Shown: piece by piece, positions 12,207 through 15,037 of the stretch
Position numbering within the stretch: position 1 is the first letter of the stretch
Layout of the letters: every line of letters starts with the position of its first letter
NCBI GenBank assembly: GCA_964550845.1
Contig: CAZKAD010000021.1
Span: forward strand, 1 to 15,037
Source: CAYTKU01 sp964550845
GTDB lineage: Bacteria; Patescibacteriota; Patescibacteriia; Magasanikbacterales; UBA922
Direction of reading: 5' to 3'
Length of the DNA: 15,037 nucleotides
Notes under the pieces: model-generated
Seen by the model: the letters and a program-made list of their open reading frames with translations, nothing else
What the model was told of the DNA's origin: nothing
The model's database searches: none
Program-made: the position numbers and the translations under genes

Positions 12207-13412
12207 CTGAAGATCTGTATCATAACAAACCTCTACCCACCCTATGCCAGGGGCGGTGCCGAGCAAGTCGTACACAAAATAGCCGAAGAGCTGGTTGCCC
12301 TGGGGTATTCTTTGGTTATTATTACTCTCACCCCCAATATTCCTGAAAAGGTCAAAGAGGGGAATGTGACGATTTATCGGATTCATCCACGCAATCTGTT
12401 TTTCTATACGGATGCGCACTATCATTCTTTGCTTACTCGGTTCCTATGGCATTGTCTTGATATTTTTCATTTTTCAACTCGCAAAAAAATTCGTGAGATT
12501 CTCACACAAGAAAATCCAGATGTGGTGCATACGCATAATCTTATGGGGCTGGGATTTTTGCTTCCTCGCCTTATTAAACAACTTCAACTTCGCCATATTC
12601 ATACAGTTCATGATGTCCAGCTGGTGGAGCCAAGTGGTATTATTTTGAAAAAATACGAAAACAGTCGTCGTTATACTGGCGTGGCTACCAAGATTTATAC
12701 GGCTATTATGCGAACGCTCTTTGGTTCGCCTCAGGTAGTAATTTCTCCCTCACAGTTTCTCTTGCAATTTTATGAAGAGAGGAAATTTTTTCAAAATTCT
12801 CGTCGCATTGTGATGCGCAACCCCATTACTTTGCCTACCAGTGTTGAAGCCGAGGCCAAAAATAAAATCTTTACTTTTTTATACGTTGGACAAATAGAAG
12901 AACATAAAGGTGTGCATTTTTTAGTGGAGAGTTTTTTGGATTTTGTACAAAAAAATAACGACTGCGAACTCCATATTGTCGGATCAGGTTCTAGTTTGGA
13001 AGTCTTGCGGGAGCAAGCGGTATCTGAATCACGGATTGTGTTTCATGGAAAAGTAGAACGTGTGCGTCTGCCAGAATTTTTTGCCAAATCAAATATTACG
13101 GTTGTGCCGTCACTGTGCTATGAAAATTCCCCAACGGTTATTTTTGAAAGTCTGGCTTTTTCTGTGCCTGTTTTGGCCAGTAATATTGAAGGGATTGCTG
13201 AACTTATTCATGAAGGAGAAAACGGACTCACTTTTGATGCAGGTGATAAACAGTCTTTGCAAAAGAAGTTTAAATGGTGTCTGGAGCATCAAGAAGAAGT
13301 AAAAAAAATGGGAACACATGGAAAAGAAACACTCTTACACTTTTCCAAGGAAGACTACTTAGAGCAACTTCTTTCTATTTATAAAGGTGCTGATGAAGTT
13401 TTGACGAAATAG
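12207..13412 (+). CDS. GT4-type glycosyltransferase (GT-B fold), apparent CTG start
   Basis: This 401-residue retaining glycosyltransferase of the GT4 type probably acts at the cytosolic membrane face on a surface glycan or lipid; donor and acceptor are unknown. The N terminus reads KICIITNLYPPYARGGAEQ (2-20): first Rossmann strand plus the GGAE loop, then the helix VVHKIAEELVALGY. The C-terminal domain begins FLYVGQIEEHKG and carries the E-x7-E motif (E306 and E314 in YENSPTVIFESLA). No ATG, GTG or TTG occurs in frame between the stop at 12171 and TTG at 12312, and starting at that TTG would delete the strand and loop. CTG at 12207 restores the normal N terminus, is 7 bases after AAAGG and lies about 26 bases behind the predicted transcription start. 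ATA at 12189 is an alternative. A sequencing error is possible. Confidence 0.88.
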   Translation: MKICIITNLYPPYARGGAEQVVHKIAEELVALGYSLVIITLTPNIPEKVKEGNVTIYRIHPRNLFFYTDAHYHSLLTRFLWHCLDIFHFSTRKKIREILTQENPDVVHTHNLMGLGFLLPRLIKQLQLRHIHTVHDVQLVEPSGIILKKYENSRRYTGVATKIYTAIMRTLFGSPQVVISPSQFLLQFYEERKFFQNSRRIVMRNPITLPTSVEAEAKNKIFTFLYVGQIEEHKGVHFLVESFLDFVQKNNDCELHIVGSGSSLEVLREQAVSESRIVFHGKVERVRLPEFFAKSNITVVPSLCYENSPTVIFESLAFSVPVLASNIEGIAELIHEGENGLTFDAGDKQSLQKKFKWCLEHQEEVKKMGTHGKETLLHFSKEDYLEQLLSIYKGADEVLTK

Positions 13413-13429
13413 TGGATTTATCTTATACT
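13401..13429 (+). promoter_or_regulatory. Promoter of the coiled-coil / glutaredoxin pair
   Basis: The -35 TTGACG (13401-13406) lies within the last codons of the glycosyltransferase gene. A 17-base spacer leads to -10 TATACT (13424-13429). Predicted start near 13436 gives a leader of about 26 bases. Confidence 0.85.
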
Positions 13430-13461
13430 AGAGTTCATTCAATCCTAAAATTCCTTTGTGT

Positions 13462-13815
13462 ATGCAAAATATTCAAGAAGTTTTCCTTCGTATTCAAGAG
13501 AACAAAAAGAAGCTCAAAGATTTGAAATCTAGTTACAAAGAAGCGCTCGAAAGTGCAGTCGGTTATAAAGATGTGGTAGATCAGCTCAAGACGCTTCGTG
13601 AAAAGAAAAAGCAGATTGAAACCATGGTCAAGCAAGATTTTTCGAATGAATTTACTCAAATGGAAGATCTGCAAATCGATATACAAAGTGATCAAGAAGT
13701 GCTCAGTGACATTGCCCTCTCGCAGGTTATGCAAGGACAGACAGTATCAGTCAAAGATGAATATGAAAATGACTATGAGCCAATCTTTGCCGTAAAATTT
13801 AAAAAGACCAATTAA
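13462..13815 (+). CDS. Small coiled-coil protein of unknown function
   Basis: No family was recognised for this 117-residue protein. Residues about 1-85 are almost entirely charged heptad-like helix (IQENKKKLKDLKSSYKEALE; VDQLKTLREKKKQIETMV), followed by a short C-terminal segment with beta character (VSVKDEYENDYEPIFAVKFKK). No membrane helix, cysteine pair or nucleotide motif is present, so it is probably a soluble cytosolic helical-hairpin protein. A TTG two codons upstream (13456) is in frame, but the ATG at 13462 is the better start. It has its own promoter and is followed 11 bases later by the glutaredoxin gene, suggesting co-transcription; no functional link is evident. Confidence 0.82.
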   Translation: MQNIQEVFLRIQENKKKLKDLKSSYKEALESAVGYKDVVDQLKTLREKKKQIETMVKQDFSNEFTQMEDLQIDIQSDQEVLSDIALSQVMQGQTVSVKDEYENDYEPIFAVKFKKTN

Positions 13816-13826
13816 TTTGCCTTTTT

Positions 13827-14051
13827 ATGATTACGATCTACTCGACACCCACGTGTCCTTGGTGCCACAAGGCCAAGGAATACTTTGATTCCAAAAATAT
13901 TGACTACGAAGATGTGGATGTGTCAGCCGATAGTAAAAGAGCGCAAGAAATGATTGCCAAATCTGGACAAATGGGGGTACCAGTCATTGATATCAATGGG
14001 AAGGTTATTGTGGGATTTAATGAGGTGGCTATAGAGGAGGCTTTGATCTAG
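13827..14051 (+). CDS. Glutaredoxin / NrdH-like thiol oxidoreductase
   Basis: This 74-residue thioredoxin-fold protein reduces disulfides through its C10-P11-W12-C13 active site. The cis-proline is in GVPV (50-53), followed by DINGKVIVGFN, which matches the glutaredoxin glutathione/substrate-binding GG/GFN region. The length is typical of NrdH-like redoxins and minimal glutaredoxins. No ribonucleotide reductase gene is nearby, so electron donation to NrdEF cannot be inferred from context. It is second in a two-gene unit with the coiled-coil gene. No terminator is seen before the tRNA promoter 20 bases on. Confidence 0.93.
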   Translation: MITIYSTPTCPWCHKAKEYFDSKNIDYEDVDVSADSKRAQEMIAKSGQMGVPVIDINGKVIVGFNEVAIEEALI

Positions 14052-14070
14052 GCGTCCGAGTGAAGAACTA

Positions 14071-14099
14071 TTGACTTTTTCCCTCAATGCCTATATAAT
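14071..14099 (+). promoter_or_regulatory. Promoter of tRNA-Lys
   Basis: The -35 TTGACT (14071-14076), 17-base spacer and perfect -10 TATAAT (14094-14099). Predicted start near 14106 leaves about 15 bases of 5' leader for RNase P removal. Confidence 0.92.
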
Positions 14100-14120
14100 G
14101 GTTGCATTCATAATTTTTAT

Positions 14121-14196
14121 GACCTGGTAGCTCAGCCGGTAGAGCAGTAGCCTTTTAAGCTAATGGTCGCGGGTTCGATCCCCGCCCGGGTCACCA
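14121..14196 (+). tRNA. tRNA-Lys, anticodon TTT
   Basis: A full cloverleaf can be drawn. The acceptor stem is GACCTGG (14121-14127) with CCGGGTC (14186-14192), including one T-G wobble. The D arm GCTC/GAGC, anticodon stem GTAGC/GCTAA with loop CTTTTAA (anticodon TTT at 14154-14156), a five-base variable loop and the T arm GCGGG-TTCGATC-CCCGC complete it. The outermost anticodon-stem pair is a G-A mismatch (14147 with 14163). Discriminator A14193 and an encoded CCA (14194-14196) end it. It has its own promoter and terminator. Confidence 0.97.
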
Positions 14197-14200
14197 AATA

Positions 14201-14229
14201 AAAAACCACCGTATAAGCGGTGATTTTTT
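14201..14229 (+). terminator. Terminator of tRNA-Lys
   Basis: CACCG (14207-14211) pairs with CGGTG (14218-14222) around TATAAG, with a preceding A tract and a following six-T tract (14224-14229). It lies 5 bases after the encoded CCA. Confidence 0.88.
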
Positions 14230-14273
14230 ATCCTCAAATTACTTTTTAGTCTCTGGTTTTTCGTTGCGAAGTT

Positions 14274-14282
14274 TGCTATGAT
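14274..14282 (+). promoter_or_regulatory. Extended -10 promoter of the translin-like gene
   Basis: TGCTATGAT (14274-14282) fits an extended -10. No good -35 is at the proper distance. Predicted start near 14289 gives a leader of about 17 bases. Confidence 0.5.
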
Positions 14283-14305
14283 ACTGTTATTCTTAACCAA
14301 CCTTT

Positions 14306-14881
14306 ATGCTCAAAAAGTCCTACGTTGAACAGCTCAAAAAAGACCTGCACGAATATGCCCTGATTCGTCGTGATGTGATCAAAAATGCTGATGATGCTCT
14401 CCACCATGCAAAACGGGTTATTTTTGATCTACACCGAGGGGATATCAAAGAAGCCGATCAAAAGCTCAAACTCGTAGAATCGATAATGAAAGATCTCAAT
14501 AAAAAATACAAAAAGAATAACAAAATCCATGACGAAGGAGCCTACATGGCTGCACTTGAAGAATATGTTGAAGCAAGCCTCATGTATCAGTTTGTTCTGA
14601 AAGGATCTCTTGGTGAAATAAAAGGACTACCAGTAACGGGTGAAACGTATCTTGCAGGACTTTGTGATGTGCCAGGGGAACTCTTCCGCTATGCAATACG
14701 AGCAGCGACTAATCATGATATTGAAACCGTAAAAAAATGTGCTGACACTGCCAGTGAAATTATTGGAGAACTGATGGAATTTAATCTTACCAAATATCTG
14801 CGAAATAAATTTGACCAAGCTAAACAAGCTTCCCACAAACTCGAAATGGTGGTCTACGAAGTAACACTGCGAAAAATTTAA
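14306..14881 (+). CDS. Translin/TRAX-family protein, candidate RNase
   Basis: This 191-residue all-helical protein matches the translin superfamily. Visible are the central ALEEYVEASLMYQFV (83-97), the TYLAGLCDVPGELFRYAI block (114-131) and the terminal FNLTKYLRNKFDQAKQASHKLEMVVYE (159-185), close to the eukaryotic LR.K.D..K....LE..VYE ending. In eukaryotes TRAX is the catalytic subunit of C3PO, and its acidic residues E126, E129, D193 and E197 have counterparts here at E86, E89, D121 and E125, so nuclease activity is plausible. Archaeal homologues form octameric shells. It stands alone between a tRNA terminator and its own terminator. Adjacency to tRNA-Lys recalls a reported role of C3PO in tRNA processing, but position alone proves nothing. 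No SD is present. Confidence 0.87.
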   Translation: MLKKSYVEQLKKDLHEYALIRRDVIKNADDALHHAKRVIFDLHRGDIKEADQKLKLVESIMKDLNKKYKKNNKIHDEGAYMAALEEYVEASLMYQFVLKGSLGEIKGLPVTGETYLAGLCDVPGELFRYAIRAATNHDIETVKKCADTASEIIGELMEFNLTKYLRNKFDQAKQASHKLEMVVYEVTLRKI

Positions 14882-14886
14882 AATAA

Positions 14887-14916
14887 AAAAAGTTCCTATT
14901 CTCTAGGGACTTTTTT
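14887..14916 (+). terminator. Terminator of the translin-like gene
   Basis: An 11-bp stem with one G-T wobble (AAAAAGTTCCT at 14887-14897 with AGGGACTTTTT at 14905-14915), a 7-base loop and a six-T tract. It starts 5 bases after the stop codon. Confidence 0.92.
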
Positions 14917-14921
14917 ATTTT

Positions 14922-15037
14922 CCCTCCCTTCACAAATATATCTTTTTCTTACAAGTTTTTTGTGAAGAAAAAAATTGTGGTTGTGAAGGAGGGGGATCGC
15001 GCGAGGTCCGGCGATCTATTGCGTCGTGGTAGGAGGG
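14922..15037. repeat. Palindrome-rich, GC-shifted element cut by the window edge
   Basis: CTTCACAAA (14928-14936) is a perfect reverse complement of TTTGTGAAG (14959-14967). The longer 14922-14935 arm also pairs with TTGTGAAGGAGGG (14981-14993) with one bulged C. GATCGC (14995-15000) pairs with GCGATC (15011-15016). The last 55 bases are clearly more GC-rich than the rest of the window. An open GTG frame starts at 14983 and runs off the edge, but it is only 18 codons long. A REP-like palindromic repeat, a structured RNA or the leader of the next gene are all possible. Confidence 0.45.

Noticed and set aside
14983..15037. Start of a protein gene at GTG 14983, preceded by no SD
   Set aside because: Only 18 codons before the window ends, and the sequence is dominated by inverted repeats.
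14995..15037. SRP RNA or antisense tRNA, because of GAGGTCCGG and an Arg-rich reading frame
   Set aside because: The SRP tetraloop context and any tRNA T-arm signature are absent.

Overview
The window looks like a chromosomal segment of a Candidate Phyla Radiation (Patescibacteria, Parcubacteria-like) bacterium. The evidence is AT-rich DNA with tight gene packing, small envelope proteins with single membrane anchors, almost no Shine-Dalgarno sequences, and a typical CPR gene set. TGA ends real genes (for example the first CDS and rsmH), so UGA is a stop codon here, unlike in Gracilibacteria/SR1. The phylum assignment is inference from style and content; no phylogeny was run.

Layout: (1) 38-2655 holds two tandem, overlapping secreted and membrane-anchored cohesin-like proteins, closed by a strong terminator. 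(2) 2739-4628 is a minimal division/cell-wall cluster, mraZ-rsmH-ftsL-like. It has its own sigma70-type promoter covered by a 10-bp-periodic array of (G/A)TGG boxes, the expected MraZ autoregulatory operator, and it ends in a terminator with no ftsI or murE after it. (3) 4636-9291 is an apparent operon: a small membrane protein, a membrane-anchored Clp/Hsp100-like AAA+ protein with unusual motif losses, a WecA/MraY-superfamily membrane glycosyl-phosphate transferase, and an anchored DUF192 protein. (4) rplU has its own consensus promoter and converges on recR across a bidirectional terminator. (5) The minus-strand operon dnaB-ybaB-recR (12051 to 9714) has a consensus-spaced promoter, and a hairpin lies over the only strong SD sequence in the window, in front of recR. 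(6) A divergent glycosyltransferase gene appears to start at CTG; every conventional start would remove its N-terminal Rossmann strand and GGAE loop. (7) A small coiled-coil protein and a glutaredoxin follow. (8) tRNA-Lys(TTT) has its own promoter and terminator. (9) A translin/TRAX-family protein keeps the acidic residues of the TRAX RNase site. (10) The right edge is a GC-richer, palindrome-bearing stretch cut by the window end.

Points most worth a second look are the Clp-like protein (degenerate first ATPase domain, no aromatic residue in either pore loop, no ClpP-docking tripeptide, N-terminal zinc ribbon and two membrane helices), the bacterial translin-like nuclease candidate, the MraZ operator, the CTG-initiated glycosyltransferase and the hairpin in front of recR. 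No CRISPR array, insertion sequence, prophage or rRNA was seen. No gene-free stretch longer than 300 bases exists; the largest gap (14052-14305) is occupied by the tRNA unit.
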